Source: Mactra quadrangularis
Lineage: Eukaryota > Mollusca > Bivalvia > Venerida > Mactridae
Length of the DNA: 64,000 nucleotides
Reading direction: 5' to 3'
Assembly: GCA_025267735.1 (NCBI GenBank)
Contig: CM046295.1
Location: 22,910,938 to 22,974,937, forward strand
In this document: piece after piece, positions 12,101 to 22,204 of the stretch
Layout: the number at the start of each line of letters is the position of its first letter
Numbering within the stretch: the stretch's first letter is position 1
Translations under genes and position numbers: made by a program
The notes under the pieces: model-generated
Database searches by the model: none
What the model was told of the DNA's origin: nothing
What the model saw: the letters and a program-made list of their open reading frames with translations, nothing else

Positions 12101-12368
12101 AAAGACCAACCATATGATGATATAATATATATATAAACATTGTAAATAATATGTTTACCCAACTGTCGATGTATGGTGGATAGATAGCGTTCATAACGCC
12201 ACCAACCAGGGTCATAAAAGTTAGAAAATCCAGCCATGTTTTTCTGCCCCGACTTATCAAGATTATAAACACCACAGACGAAGCGATGTCCATCCATCTT
12301 TGTTTTGAGACGTTGTAAACGCTATCCCTGGCTTGGACAAACCAGTCTGTGACTGAATCGTTGTACAT
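3039..12368 (-). CDS. Multi-pass membrane protein, family not recognised (7 exons, 333 aa)
   Basis: Seven exons on the minus strand join at 12368-12159, 10875-10732, 9789-9709, 9084-8890, 7965-7819, 6493-6373 and 3142-3039. All introns are GT...AG, all phases agree and the stop is TAA. The 1002 nt encode 333 residues with about eight or nine hydrophobic segments, near residues 30-40, 45-65, 84-101, 109-133, 152-168, 188-206, 223-240, 253-272 and 280-299. No N-terminal signal peptide is obvious, and the C-terminus is short and basic (ending KLKKY). Exons 1-3 and 4-6 look like two copies of one unit: both carry LVGG-x2-N-x3-P near the end of the first exon and H-x2-LIR early in the second. I do not recognise the family and assign no function. 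The ATG at 12368 is the first in this frame, but the frame is open further upstream, so the N-terminus is less certain than the rest. Confidence 0.85.
4072..4300. repeat. Interspersed repeat shared with 62770-62960
   Basis: The two regions share blocks such as ATATGTGTACAAAGA and CAAACTTTGTTTGTA in the same order. Boundaries are not clear. Confidence 0.6.
4290..4475 (-). other. Exon-like open stretch, uncertain
   Basis: The minus frame encodes a charged, gene-like sequence (KKAAYKVLEARTSYMQERK) of about 55 codons. It has no clear start, and I could not place convincing splice sites or a neighbouring exon. It lies in the last intron of the membrane-protein gene, next to a repeat at 4072-4300. 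It may be an exon of another gene, a retrocopy fragment or chance. Confidence 0.25.
5041..5052 (+). promoter_or_regulatory. YY1-like CAAGATGGCCGC motif
   Basis: The motif resembles initiator-linked YY1 sites (AAnATGGC) found near transcription starts in animals. An ATG inside it is followed by only four sense codons, so it is not a coding start. Two GGTCAAGGTC-type sequences lie 50 bp upstream. A start site here is speculative. Confidence 0.2.
6082..6332 (-). mobile_element. TATACCCCC...ACTTGTT element, copy 1
   Basis: About 255 bp, with an internal TCCG-rich stretch and a GTGAGCATTAGCTCAC hairpin near its 3' end. That resembles the 3' hairpin of non-autonomous Helitrons, but I did not find the diagnostic CTRR end. 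This copy lies 40 bp past the donor of membrane-protein exon 6. Confidence 0.8.
6373..6493 (-). CDS. Membrane-protein exon 6 (40 codons plus one base)
   Basis: Acceptor ATTTCAG, donor GTAAGT, leaving phase 1. Two hydrophobic stretches. It follows exon 5 as exon 3 follows exon 2. Confidence 0.8.
6880..7069. mobile_element. pogo/Tigger-like MITE with TA duplication
   Basis: Ends CAGTAAAACTC and GAGTTTTACTG, flanked by TA on both sides. The interior repeats TATGTTATAACCGAG-type sequence. The second copy is at 60571-60756. Ends and TA target match Tc1/mariner (pogo/Tigger) elements. Confidence 0.8.
7110..7475. repeat. Two interspersed-repeat fragments
   Basis: 7130-7260 matches the left part of the MITE at 39739-40107 (GCAATCCAATTG, AAGTAGGTCC). 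7272-7475 is an inverted relative of 22960-23140 (GGTGGAAACCACATTAAAGC). Confidence 0.65.
7819..7965 (-). CDS. Membrane-protein exon 5 (49 codons)
   Basis: Acceptor TTATTTCAG, donor GTAAGG, phase 0 at both ends. Encodes a second H-x2-LIR motif and helix, the counterpart of exon 2. Confidence 0.84.
8252..8471. mobile_element. GGCCACAACAA inverted-end MITE, copy 2
   Basis: Same ends and core as the element at 748-967. It lies in the intron between membrane-protein exons 4 and 5. Confidence 0.75.
8626..8880 (-). mobile_element. TATACCCCC...ACTTGTT element, copy 2
   Basis: Nearly identical to the copy at 6082-6332 and in the same orientation as the gene. Its edge is about 8 bp from the donor of membrane-protein exon 4. 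Confidence 0.82.
8890..9084 (-). CDS. Membrane-protein exon 4 (65 codons)
   Basis: Acceptor TTGTTTCAG, donor GTAAGT, phase 0 at both ends. Two hydrophobic segments; the second carries LVGG-x2-N-x3-P as in exon 1. A repeat copy begins only a few bases past the donor, at 8880. Confidence 0.85.
9709..9789 (-). CDS. Membrane-protein exon 3 (27 codons)
   Basis: Acceptor TTTTTGCAG, donor GTAAGT, phase 0 at both ends. Continues the membrane helix begun at the end of exon 2, then a hydrophilic loop with PPKKSS. Confidence 0.83.
10340..10450 (+). mobile_element. Fragment of the CAATCT MITE
   Basis: Both ends of the family are recognisable (CAATCTGATTAAAACCC and CTGTTTCACAGAGATTGG), but the middle is deleted. 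Confidence 0.6.
10732..10875 (-). CDS. Membrane-protein exon 2 (48 codons)
   Basis: Bounded by a TTTTTTTAACAG acceptor and a GTAAGT donor, phase 0 at both ends. Encodes an H-x2-LIR motif followed by a hydrophobic helix. Similar in length and sequence to exon 5 (49 codons). Confidence 0.85.
10945..11042 (+). mobile_element. Fragment of tRNA-derived SINE C
   Basis: Matches the middle of the SINE at 60030-60340 (GGGGTTGTGGGTTCAATTCC, then GTCATGAAATGACTTCTAC). It is cut off where the 11043-11753 element begins. Confidence 0.65.
11043..11753. mobile_element. Inverted-end element of about 0.7 kb with a perfect-type hairpin
   Basis: The ends GTAGCTGAATTACGCCA and TGGCTTAATTCAGCCAC are inverted copies. 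Inside are repeated TCGCATCTTTGTGTT motifs and a hairpin at about 11442-11521, with 27-bp arms (GCTCTTTCGCCTTCCGCT...) and a loop of about 25 bp. No transposase reading frame is present. Confidence 0.65.
12159..12368 (-). CDS. Membrane-protein exon 1 (start exon, 70 codons)
   Basis: Starts with ATG at 12368 and ends in TGG before a GTAAAC donor, phase 0. It holds two hydrophobic segments and the LVGG-x2-N-x3-P motif. An acceptor-like CTGCAG lies just upstream of the ATG, so a 5' untranslated intron may precede it. Confidence 0.82.
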
Positions 12369-12950
12369 TTTGCTTGTCTGCAGTAAAATTTATTGTTTTG
12401 ATTTTGGCGGATGTTTTGATTATTTGAAAGCGACGCGAAGAAGTAAGGTATAAAGACGAACAAAGCCGTACCAATCTCCGGTCATTGGGACTGGTATAAT
12501 CTGCGGACCGCAATGAATTAACGTTCTGTACCATTTAATTTTAAAAGTGAACTGGCCGATGCAAAACTTGAAAAAAATCTAAGCCCTTAAATGGTAAGTC
12601 CCACATTTTACGTGACGTGTATTATATGGACCCCTTCCAAAATGTCCCCACAGGCCTAGACATTTGGTGTTTTTCAACTGGATTTAGTTAATTTCACTAT
12701 AATGACATAAATTCCCCCCTTCAAATGCTGACTCAGGGGTCCCCAAGAGAGGATGTGCTCCCCTTTGTTGATGGGGTTTGAAGGGGACGCAGCGCCGTCA
12801 CCACCAGAAAAATCGGGGTCATTGAGTGCAGAAAAATGGCACAAAATGCTGATAAGTAGACAAGTTTTCGGTCTCTGAAAAGAACTGGCACTTGTGACAT
12901 CATTTTTGGAGAAAATATTACCTAATGAAATGCAAAGCTTGCATAGGCGG
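12369..12950. other. 5' flank of the membrane-protein gene
   Basis: Probably holds the gene's promoter and 5' untranslated sequence, but I see no clear core promoter motif. No other gene is visible. Confidence 0.4.
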
Positions 12951-13231
12951 ATCTAGCGGGCGTCAGGAGTGTCCGGACCCCCCCCCCCCCTAGAATTTCC
13001 AAGATGTACTTGTCCATAAGTGTATTTCTTGACTTTAAGTCATTTTTAAGTAGCATGAAGCAGTTTTTCTGGGTGCTTAACATAGATTTAATGGTTATGT
13101 ATAGTTTTTATTAATATGCTGCATTATTCTGCAGAAAGTACATAAAGTATATAAGGTGGTTGTGGTTCGAAAGTTTGCCCCCCCCATGAAAAGTTCAGAC
13201 CCCCAGAAAAAAATCCTGGTTCTGCCCCTGG
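12951..13231. mobile_element. GGCGGATC-end MITE, copy 1
   Basis: Inverted ends of the GGCGGATCTAG / CTGG..CTGCCCCTG type enclose C-runs and an AACATAGATTTAATGG core. Relatives lie at 17774-18032, 33366-34034 and 44660-44933, with a fragment near 13488-13545. Confidence 0.7.
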
Positions 13232-13487
13232 CTTGTGTTGTAAAAAAGCAAAAATTACATGTTTTGATCCGCTCCAGCATTGTCATAGTAACTGGGATCG
13301 GCGCTTACCTTGCTTTTCTCTTGGGTTTAATCACTAAGGCCGGCTTCCATAGACTACATACGTTGTTTAGGATCATGTCCCAAAACGCAGATCTACCACG
13401 ACAAAAATGTGTCCCCAATTTGAGGATCATGTCCCACATAATTATGTAATATATAGAGTGGTAAAACTCCTATACATGTAGTAGGCA

Positions 13488-13625
13488 GGGGCAGTTCCAG
13501 GATTTTTTTCTAAGGGGGTCCGAACTTTTCCTAGGGGGATCCAAACAGACAGACAGACAGGCGGACAGGCAGACAAACAGACAGACAGGCAGACAGACTA
13601 ACTGACTGACAGACTGACAGTCTCA
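13488..13625. repeat. Truncated GGCGGATC MITE followed by a (CAGA)n microsatellite
   Basis: The MITE end (GGGGCAGTTCCAGGATTTTT) runs straight into an imperfect CAGA repeat at about 13547-13622. Confidence 0.75.
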
Positions 13626-14159
13626 TTTAAGGGGTTTAATTGATAAAATATACTAATTTAGAAGACTAAAGACGCTATAGACATCTCTAAAATTGTATGT
13701 TTTAGAAGATGAAACTTCATATAAATTTGGTACATTTGTATTAAATGAACGTTTTAAAATTTACATTTATAACATTTATAATTTGAAAATACATGTATAC
13801 GTTCAATATTTAACGCATTCTCGTACCCTGAGGTTATCAAGATTCTCAACCTATAACTATCGAAAATATTGATAGCCCCTGGGTACGAGAATGTGTTAAA
13901 CGTAAACGCCTATTGAACACAATAAATGCGTTTTTGAAGTTGCAAATCGATTGCAATAGATGATTCAGATATGCAAGGTAAATTCAAGAATCTAGTCGAG
14001 TTGTATAAAGCAAAATTGCAATCCTTTGTCTCTAATAACGAGTGCTGACGTCAATGATTCAGTGTCACACGTTGACGCATTGATCGACCATACGTACATT
14101 AATTTGAAGCCGTTCCTATTACATTTACCCAGTCTGCAAAGTTTATCCCATATAGATGC

Positions 14160-14430
14160 TTGTCTGCCTGTATGTATGTCCGTTCGTCCGTCCGTCCGTC
14201 CGTCCGTCCTGCCGTCCGTCCGTCCGTCTATCCGTCCGTCTGTATGTCTGTCTGTCTGCTGTCTTTCTGTCTAGCTGTCTGTCTAGCTGTCTGTCTAGCT
14301 GTCTGTCTGTCTAGCTGTCTGTCTGTCTAGCTGTCTGTCTGTCCAGCTGTCTGTCTGTCCAGCTGTCTGTCTAGCTGTCTGTCCAGCTGTCTGTCTAGCT
14401 GTCTGTCCAGCTGTCTGTCTGTCTTGCTTT
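14160..14430 (+). repeat. (TCCG)n / (GTCT)n compound microsatellite
   Basis: TCCG units give way to CTGT units interrupted regularly by CTAG or CCAG, forming a higher-order pattern of CTGTCTGTCTAG. Not coding. Confidence 0.9.
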
Positions 14431-15179
14431 TCAGTATTACTTTGCATTTCCAGCTAACTTGGTCTTTTGCATGCCGGTCTTTTTCGCATTTCGGTCATTT
14501 TTTGCATTTTGGTCTAATTATGCCTTTTCTATGCTTTTTATATATTGCCATTTATGCTACATGTATTAGTGTACTCCCACTTTAAAACTTATTGCACGCG
14601 GAGCCTGAGATTTTTTTTAAAATATTTATATATATATATTCCTATAAATATCATATTTTATGATAAAAAAACTTCGTTTAGGCAATTTTACGGGGGCATA
14701 CGCCGGGTCGCCCCCCACTAGACCCGCCTAAGGTTAGTAATGCAACAAGAGCATCTTGAAAAAGCCTTTTCCACCATGTCCCAATCAGTAACTTTAGATG
14801 CTTCTTTCAGGGTCTGAAATATTCCTATTATTTAATGTGGGTCATTTGCCAACACCAAAAGACCCAATTTTTCTTTTAACAGTAAGTTGTTTCAAAAAAT
14901 CTGTGCGCGTCCGCTTAATTATAAGTCGAATGTGCAACAATCGGTCCCGCCTGCGCTTCTTAAGACGGACAACAAGGGGAGCAACTCCGTATCGATTAAT
15001 AAACTCTTCAAACAAGAGTTATGTGTACACGACTTCCGGAACGTTTTGTTTACAGAATTGTCAGTGCAAACTAATACGTTAATTGTCTTAACTAGGAAAT
15101 GTCATGTTAATCCCTTATGACAATTTTTTGACCGTTTGACCGATAAAATGATTTGCTTAAAAACACAGGTGTGCTGTTT

Positions 15180-15439
15180 TTCCTTTTAAAGCAGACAGCG
15201 AATTGGTTCCGGGTCACGACGTATGCGCAGACAAACTCCAGACGGTTGGGGTCAAACTCTCCAACGGCAGTATGTACATGACTCGAGATATGTGTATATG
15301 TGGGCCATATACAAACTATACATGAATTTTACCCCATTTTCGTGAATATTTCCGGGGTTTTAAGTTTGGATATTTATGGCAATTGAAGCTCCGTTGATTT
15401 GGGGATCGACGAATGTCTTAAAATTGGATTAGAATTCAG
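15180..15439 (+). promoter_or_regulatory. Possible promoter and 5' noncoding exon of the zinc-finger gene
   Basis: This patch is less AT-rich than its surroundings and contains a TATGCGCA motif. It ends in GAATTCAG followed by GTGAGT, a strong donor. It lies upstream of the zinc-finger gene and diverges from the membrane-protein gene. No TATA box is clear. Its link to the gene is inferred from strand and position only. Confidence 0.3.
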
Positions 15440-17153
15440 GTGAGTGATTCACACATGTGATTTAATTGGGCGGGGGTTTACAGTAATAAAAGCTTAGCTT
15501 GGCTATATATGACCTTCACTTGCGTTTGTCAATAGTCGGAATTGTCAATCTACAGGCTGTTGTTAAACTGGTTTGACATATTGTTGCTTAATGATCAAGT
15601 TTACTTGGCTATTAGTGCTGTTAAATGTTGAATTAAAGCTTAAATAATCACTCAATACAGAAAAATACATCGTCAGCATGTATATACAGTTTAAATATAC
15701 ATTGATCAACCGACTAGTTTTCAAAGTGTGTGTGTACCTAATTAGGTCAATAGGCTAATGGTTTAACGTCGGCTAGACATGTTTAATGCATTTGACATAA
15801 AATGGCTGAAATGCACTCTGCACATATTTTCGAGTCTTAATAACCTGTTCGCGACGTACTCAAGTAGCGAAACTGTTTTTTCACGATTAAACATGTAAAA
15901 CATGTACTACATTCTAAACATATAATTTTATTAAGCGCGAGTCTATGTATTCACAAATATTTAACACAGCAACTGTCTAGAGCATGTTAAATTGGAGACG
16001 TGCATGACAATTGTATAGCGTTTTATTTAACTTGTAAATTTGAATACCAGTTAGTGTTTGTTAAGCTTGAATGTAATTTCAAACCTTAAGTTATTATTAT
16101 TTTCTAAAGGCTTTTCAGACTTGCATTCAGTTCGCCCTTATTGAACTGCTGCGCAAGGTTTCTTTGAGTTGTTTTACATTATTTGAAAATATTTTTTAAG
16201 ATTTACCTGTTAAAAAAGTGATATATGACTTTTAAGAATGTGTTTTGTACTTTAAAAACTGGTTTAACTACCTGTTTTTTTATATACTGGGTTTCTGCCA
16301 CATCAGTACAATTAAAGTTATTTTATAGGCCATTGCACCTAACCTAGCTTTCTTGGACCCTTGTCTATAACCAGTACTTTCCTACCCTTCCACTTGGCCG
16401 GAAACTTCTCCATACATACTTTATTAATGGAGAGAAATTGACATTATTGTCAAATTTTCTTTGGAGGGTATAGTGGCCCCTGGTGAGACTTAAACCTGTT
16501 TCCCCCTTTGGGACACTAGATTCGAAATCCTGGCGCACTACTGACTGGGCAACTTAACTTCTAGCGATGATTTTTTGGTTTTGTTAATTCTTTGTTTTTG
16601 ATTCTTTTTATTCAAAGTAAAGGCTCTGGCTATTTGTAACCTGCCCCACCAACTTTTGTGGAATAGTGGGAACTTCCAGCCCACCAAACCCCTGATAAAA
16701 TCCCATACTTGTGGGAACATTCAGTTGCTTAATACCCCTAAGCTGCAGGAATGTCTAATAATAACTAATATGTAATCAGGACTCAACATATATTTTAAAG
16801 TAGGATGCACGGTTGGACAACCAGCTATATATTTTACTTGCCTAAACCTAAACCTACGTGTCAGAGGCAGTAAGACAACCTTTATTGTTGAGCCCTGAAT
16901 TGTTGCAGAGGTATAATGCGGTACTTATAAAAAGTTAAAATGCAGAACTTTTAAATATCGATGTATCACCGATTCTTGACAAACGATCCAATAACGATAA
17001 GTAATTTGGAATATCGATACAATCTAGCATTTTATAAATTTATTAACTATAGGAATTTTTATATAGTTCTGAGTTTTCATGTTTTCTGTTATAGTGTAAA
17101 AATATCAAAACAAGAAAATACAATTTGTTTTAGTTTGTTTTATATGTCTGAAA
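15440..17153. other. AT-rich DNA, no gene seen
   Basis: Would be the first intron of the zinc-finger gene if the noncoding exon at 15439 is real. A decayed minus-strand SINE A copy lies near 16340-16560 (CTAACCTAGCTTTC, ACTTCTCCATA). 16950-17139 is the left part of a repeat that also occurs at 42360-42700. Confidence 0.5.
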
Positions 17154-17437
17154 ACCCAGGTCGATAGCGCAGTTGGTAGCGCGCCGGGATTTGGAATCTA
17201 GTGCCCGAGGGGGTGCTGGTTCGAATCCCACCCGGTGAGGTTATACCCTTCCATGAAAATTTGACAATAATGTTGATTTTCCTTCATTGATTAGATAATA
17301 TGGAGAAGTTTCCGGCCTTGTGGTAGGGTAGGTTAGTACTGGTTATAGACAATGGTCCGGGAAAGCTAGGTTAGGTGCGCTGGACGCCGTAAAATGACCT
17401 AAATTGTGTTGACATGGCGTTAACTCCAATAAATAAA
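17154..17437 (+). mobile_element. tRNA-derived SINE A, full copy with 14-bp target duplication
   Basis: The tRNA-like head has A- and B-box promoter motifs (AGCGCAGTTGGTAGCGC; GGTTCGAATCC). A conserved body and an AATAAATAAA-type tail follow. It is flanked by TTATATGTCTGAAA at 17140-17153 and 17438-17451. It is a SINE, not a tRNA gene. Confidence 0.9.
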
Positions 17438-17609
17438 TTATATGTCTGAAACAACTCTTAACACTATGCATAACATCATGAGGGTATATTATAGTATTCA
17501 TTTACTAGAGTTTTAGTTGTTTCTAATACTCTCCTTGTCTGACTTGATATATCAATATATCACCGATACTTGCCTCTCGATTTATCGATACAAAATTTTC
17601 TATCAATGA

Positions 17610-17710
17610 CAGCCCTACTCCTTACCCATTTACACCTGGGTGGAGTGGAACTAGTACAGGTAATTTTCTTGCTCAAGGTAATTAGCAGTGCCTCTATTTG
17701 GACTCAAGCC
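17610..17710 (-). mobile_element. Fragment of SINE D
   Basis: Inverse match to part of the SINE at 49325-49620 (GGTGTAAATGGGTA and TTGAGCAAGAAA). Confidence 0.6.
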
Positions 17711-17773
17711 TGTGACCTATTGATCCCTAAGTGATCCACTGGACCTCTGCTCCTTCCTTGTACTTCACTGCCT

Positions 17774-18032
17774 ATAGGCAGATCTAGTGGGGGGAGGGGG
17801 TTCAGGGGGATCTGGACCCCCCCCTTGAATTTCCAAAATGTACCTGTCCATTAGTGTATTTCTTGACTGTAAGTCAGCTTGAAGCAATTTTTCTTGGTGC
17901 TTAACATAGATTTAATGGTTATGTAGTTTTTATTATTAATATGTCGCATTTTTCTGCAAAATGTGTATAATGTGGGTGTGGTTCAAAAGTTTGAACCCCC
18001 CCCCCCTAGAAAAAAATCCTGGATCCGCCCCT
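17774..18032. mobile_element. GGCGGATC-end MITE, copy 2
   Basis: Inverted ends GGCAGATCTAG and CTGGATCCGCCCCTG, with C-runs on both sides of a core shared with 12951-13231. Confidence 0.75.
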
Positions 18033-18146
18033 GACTGCCTTAAATCAACCTTTTATGGTGACCTGGTACAGTGTCTGTTTGCGACTCAGAAATTCTTGAG
18101 GTTTGACTATAGCTTAGACTATAAATTTTTTAGCTTAAATATGAAA

Positions 18147-18431
18147 TTTATTTATTGGAGTTAACGCCGTATCAACACAATTTAGGTCATTTCACGGCGT
18201 CCAGCGCACCTAATCTAGCTTTCCTGGACCATTGTCTATAACCAGTACTCACCTACCCTTCCATAAGGCCAGAAACTTCTCCATATTATCTAATCAATGG
18301 AGGAAAATCGACATTATTGTCAAATTTTCATGGAAGGGTATGACCTCCCCGGGTGGGATTCGAACCTGCACCCCCTCGGGCACGAAATTCAAAATCCCGG
18401 CGCGCTACCAACTGCGCTATCGACCCGGGTT
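18147..18431 (-). mobile_element. SINE A, minus-strand copy with 12-bp target duplication
   Basis: Inverse of the element at 17154-17437. Flanked by TTAAATATGAAA at 18135-18146 and 18432-18443. Confidence 0.88.
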
Positions 18432-19008
18432 TTAAATATGAAACAAAACTAAAATTGATTAATTTAACTTAAATACAATTAACATGCTATAAACATTATT
18501 TTTGTTAACAAACTAATAGATAAGTCAATTGTCCTTATAATTCTTATGTCTTCTTCCTGGACACTTAGTATCTTAGTACCAGTTAATGAATGGATTTAAC
18601 CTATCAAGGAAACAACTCAGACAGCTTTGAACTGGTTTATCCAACCAGCCATCTAATGACTATTGAATAATAACTTGTGTTATAAGGACCTCCTAACTAG
18701 TTAGCCTAGTTGTAAGCTGATTAAAACCCGATCTAAAATTGCTCGCCTACTCGCTAATTTAGATCTGACTGTTTCGTTATGAGGGTCACGTTCATTGTAA
18801 TATTCATGATGCAATCATTATGTTTAGAAATTTGTTTACATTATATTGAAATGAGCCGTCCAATCACAGCCTTTGAATAACACCACAATCAAATGAGCTT
18901 GCAAACCTCGGTCTATAAATAGAAATTACGAAATCAAAATGCTATTGATAGTGTTTCGTCTAGATGAAAGCTACGCATTGATAGGTCGACATAAGGGTCA
19001 TCCTGATG

Positions 19009-19406
19009 CAATCTTCGTAAACAGATATCCTGTTGAGCGTTGTCGTACAGGATCTCTACTGTCTTCGTGGAAGGTCACGTCGAGATGAACTTTGTGTCGA
19101 CCAATCAATGTGTAGCTTTCATCTAGAGGAAAACACTATTAATCACATTTTGATTTTGTAATTTCTATTTTTAGACCAAGGTTTGCATGCTAATTTAACA
19201 GCAGTATTATTCACAGTCTGCGATTGGGCGGCTCATTTCAAATTGCATGACGTAGACGATGTAAACAAGTTATGTATCATAATAATTTTGTCATGAATAT
19301 TATGATGAGAAAAGGTCACCTGAACATGACCTTCGTTTGAAAAAGGCCAGATCTAAATTAGCGAGTTGGCGAGCGGAAAATTTTAGATCGAGTTTTTATC
19401 AGATTG
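19009..19406 (-). mobile_element. CAATCT MITE nested in its own kind
   Basis: Flanked by ATCCTGATG (19000-19008) and ATCCCGACG (19407-19415), matching at 7 of 9 positions, which supports a 9-bp target duplication. Confidence 0.82.
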
Positions 19407-19476
19407 ATCCCGACGTGACCCTCCATGGGAATCTTAGAGATCCTGTACCACAGGGTTTTAAAGGATATCTGTTTAC

Positions 19477-19926
19477 TAGGGGTGTAACGGTTAACCGATA
19501 TACCGGTTAATATTGCAATACGACTTCTGACGGTTTTTAACAGGTTCGTTTTTCTCTGAACCGGTTTTTCTAGTTATGTTCCATACTGATTGTTTTAATC
19601 AGAGTCTGAAATTTAGATGTTTGAATTAATGTTAAAATATGTTCGGTAACATGAAATATTTTTCGTAATGTGAGAGAATAATTATCTTTGAAAGTCAATT
19701 CAAAACCTTTTTTCTAACTTATTGAAACATTTGCATAATACGTGTAGATCATTTGAAAATACAAATATCTATGTATAATGTTGATAAAATTAAGACGATG
19801 CACGTGCATTAATTTATTCTATGCATGTATGCACAATGAACAATATGCATTGCAATATATTGCAATACGGGTTTCGTGTATTGCAATATATTGCAATACG
19901 GTTTTTACCGTATTGTTACACCCCTA
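19477..19926. mobile_element. hAT-like MITE with perfect 8-bp target duplication
   Basis: Ends TAGGGGTGTAAC and GTTACACCCCTA. Flanked by CTGTTTAC at 19469-19476 and 19927-19934. An 8-bp duplication is typical of hAT elements. Confidence 0.88.
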
Positions 19927-20352
19927 CTGTTTACGGAGATCGGTCTAGTTGATGGAGGGTTCTTTTTCAAGTCATCTTGGGCCAGGGCTGTAAGATCTAA
20001 ATTTTACATATTTTCATGGGTGAAAGTTTTCAGGACTGATCCTGAAGTTCAGGATTTTTGGAACAGAGAAAGGGTTGTTTCCATATGGTAATGTGGCCTT
20101 AAAAACATGAAATTTGGAAATTTCAGGATTTTGAAAATGTTGAAGTTTCACCCATGTATTTTGATATTAGGTACCCGATATTAGGGGCTAGGTACTGTTT
20201 ATACACATTTTGATATAAGGGGCTGTTTATGACTTAACTAGAGTGTGTGGGAGTGACGTTAAAAAGTACTGATCATAAAGTTTATAAGTGATTGCTAAAA
20301 GAGGCTGGATATAGCCTAGAATGTATCAATACAACAAGGTTTATGACTTTTC

Positions 20353-20754
20353 CAATCTGATTGAAACCCGATCTAAAATTTTACCGCTCGCATACTCGCT
20401 AATTTAGATCTGGCCTTTTCCAAACAAAGGTCACGTTCAGGTGACCTTTTCTCATCATAATAATCATGACGAAATTGTTATGATACGTAACTTGTTTACA
20501 TCGTCTACGTCACGCAATTTAAAATGAGCTGCCCAATCTAGACTGTGAATAATACCACTGTTAAATTTCCATGCAAACCTTGGTCTAAAAATAGAAATTA
20601 CGATATCAAAATGTGATTAATAGTGTTTTCGTCTAGATGAAAGCTACGCATTGATTGGTCGATACAAAGTTCATCTCGACGTGACCTTGCATTGACTAAG
20701 TAGAGATCCAGTACGACAATGCGAGTAGAACAGGATCTCTGTTTACGGAGATTG
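20353..20754 (+). mobile_element. CAATCT MITE, complete copy
   Basis: Flanked by TGACTTTTC (20344-20352) and TGACTATTC (20755-20763), 8 of 9 matching. Confidence 0.85.
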
Positions 20755-21524
20755 TGACTATTCCTGCTCTCAGAAAGTTTAAGCCTCTATATGAAGATGT
20801 ATTCATCAACAGTAGACTTGAAAACTGTTTTACATACATGAAGTTATCAGAATACATGTATAACATGCATTTATTATAGAGCCTTAGAGACACCATAAAC
20901 TGTTTAAACCACTCTGCTTTCTAAATTTGAATTTGACTTAGTGTTCATTCCTTGAAAAAGTTTGGTATTTTGACTTTGAAATGCAATAAATAACATAAAT
21001 GTATAATTAGAAATATTTGCATTTAACTATAAAACCTTGTTCATTTGATTCAGGGCTCGAATTTTAGCTTGCATACTCGCAAAGTGTGAGTGGATTTTGG
21101 AATTTGCTAGTAACTTTACTTTTAACTCGCAAAGTATTACTGTCTAAACTTATAAGTTTCAAATCAGCATTGGAACAGCCACATAGATCGATAGTTTTTT
21201 GCTTTACTTACATGTATCGCTAAATGATACAATGAGTGTCGTGAGTAAACGTGTCACTGATGTCAAAAGCTAAATTTTGACGTATTGAAAAGTTACGTCT
21301 TCACTAGGGCTCTACACCGGTATATGATATATATCGAATACCGGTATTGTAGGTTCGATAGATATTACGGATCAAAAGTTTCCGTATCAAACAAAATATC
21401 GATCAATGACGGTCATACAAATAAAATGCATGGTCTGCAAATCATTTAATATTTTGTATCGCCAAATCATCATTCTCTTGCTTCCAATTCGGTATGTAAT
21501 AATATGTGGACACTGTTCGTAGAG

Positions 21525-21815
21525 AACCCGGGTCGATAGCGCAGTTGGTAGCGCGCCGGGATTTGGATACTCATGCCCGAGGGGGTGCGGGTTCGAATCC
21601 CACCCGGGGAGGTTATACCCTTCCATGAAAATTTGACAATAATGTTAATTTTCTTTCATTGATTAGATAATATGGAGAAGTTTCCGGCCTTGTGGAAGGG
21701 TAGGTGAGTTCTGGTTATAGACAATGGTCCAGGAAAGCTAAGTTAGATGCGCTGGACACCGTGAAATGACCTAAAATTGTGTTGATACGGCGTTAACTCA
21801 AATAAATAAATAAAC
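21525..21815 (+). mobile_element. SINE A, complete copy with 13-bp target duplication
   Basis: tRNA-like head and standard body. Flanked by ACTGTTCGTAGAG and ACTGTTTGTAGAG. Confidence 0.9.
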
Positions 21816-22204
21816 TGTTTGTAGAGTCAAAAATTTGGAGAAAAACATGTGTTTTTTTTCATTTTGCAAGTTGATTTAAAATCAACTTGCAAAAATTTGC
21901 AAGTCCCATTTTTTGTAAAATTCGAGTCGTGATTTAATTTAATATTAGTTTCTCTATTTTCAGGTTTGAAGATAACTCCAGCAAGATTAAATGTGATCAT
22001 ATTGATGGAGTTAACTCCCTTGGATTTAAGAAAATTTGTTTACTAAGCAATATAAATTTGGATTGTGATAAAAACTCTCTTACTTCTGTGATAAAATAGA
22101 CAGTCTGTGTTATTGGGCTTAGATTTGGTGCTATGTGTTTGGTTTAGGTGTAAATAATTGAACTTTAAGGAAGAAAAAGGTTGTATTGGCCAGCCCATTT
22201 GCTG

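Larger units (their letters stand above)
18712..19942 (+). mobile_element. CAATCT MITE carrying two nested insertions
   Basis: The host element is interrupted by a second copy of its own family (19009-19406, opposite orientation) and by a hAT-like MITE (19477-19926). Removing both restores a standard copy. Confidence 0.8.

Noticed and set aside
14798..15120. Open frames of 77-94 codons
   Set aside because: No flanking splice sites in phase and no recognisable protein features; overlapping frames suggest chance.
17154..17240. tRNA gene candidates here and at 18350, 21530, 39090, 40892, 48950, 49325, 56845 and 60030
   Set aside because: Each has A- and B-box-like motifs but is followed by a conserved body, an A/T-rich tail and target duplications, so they are SINE heads.
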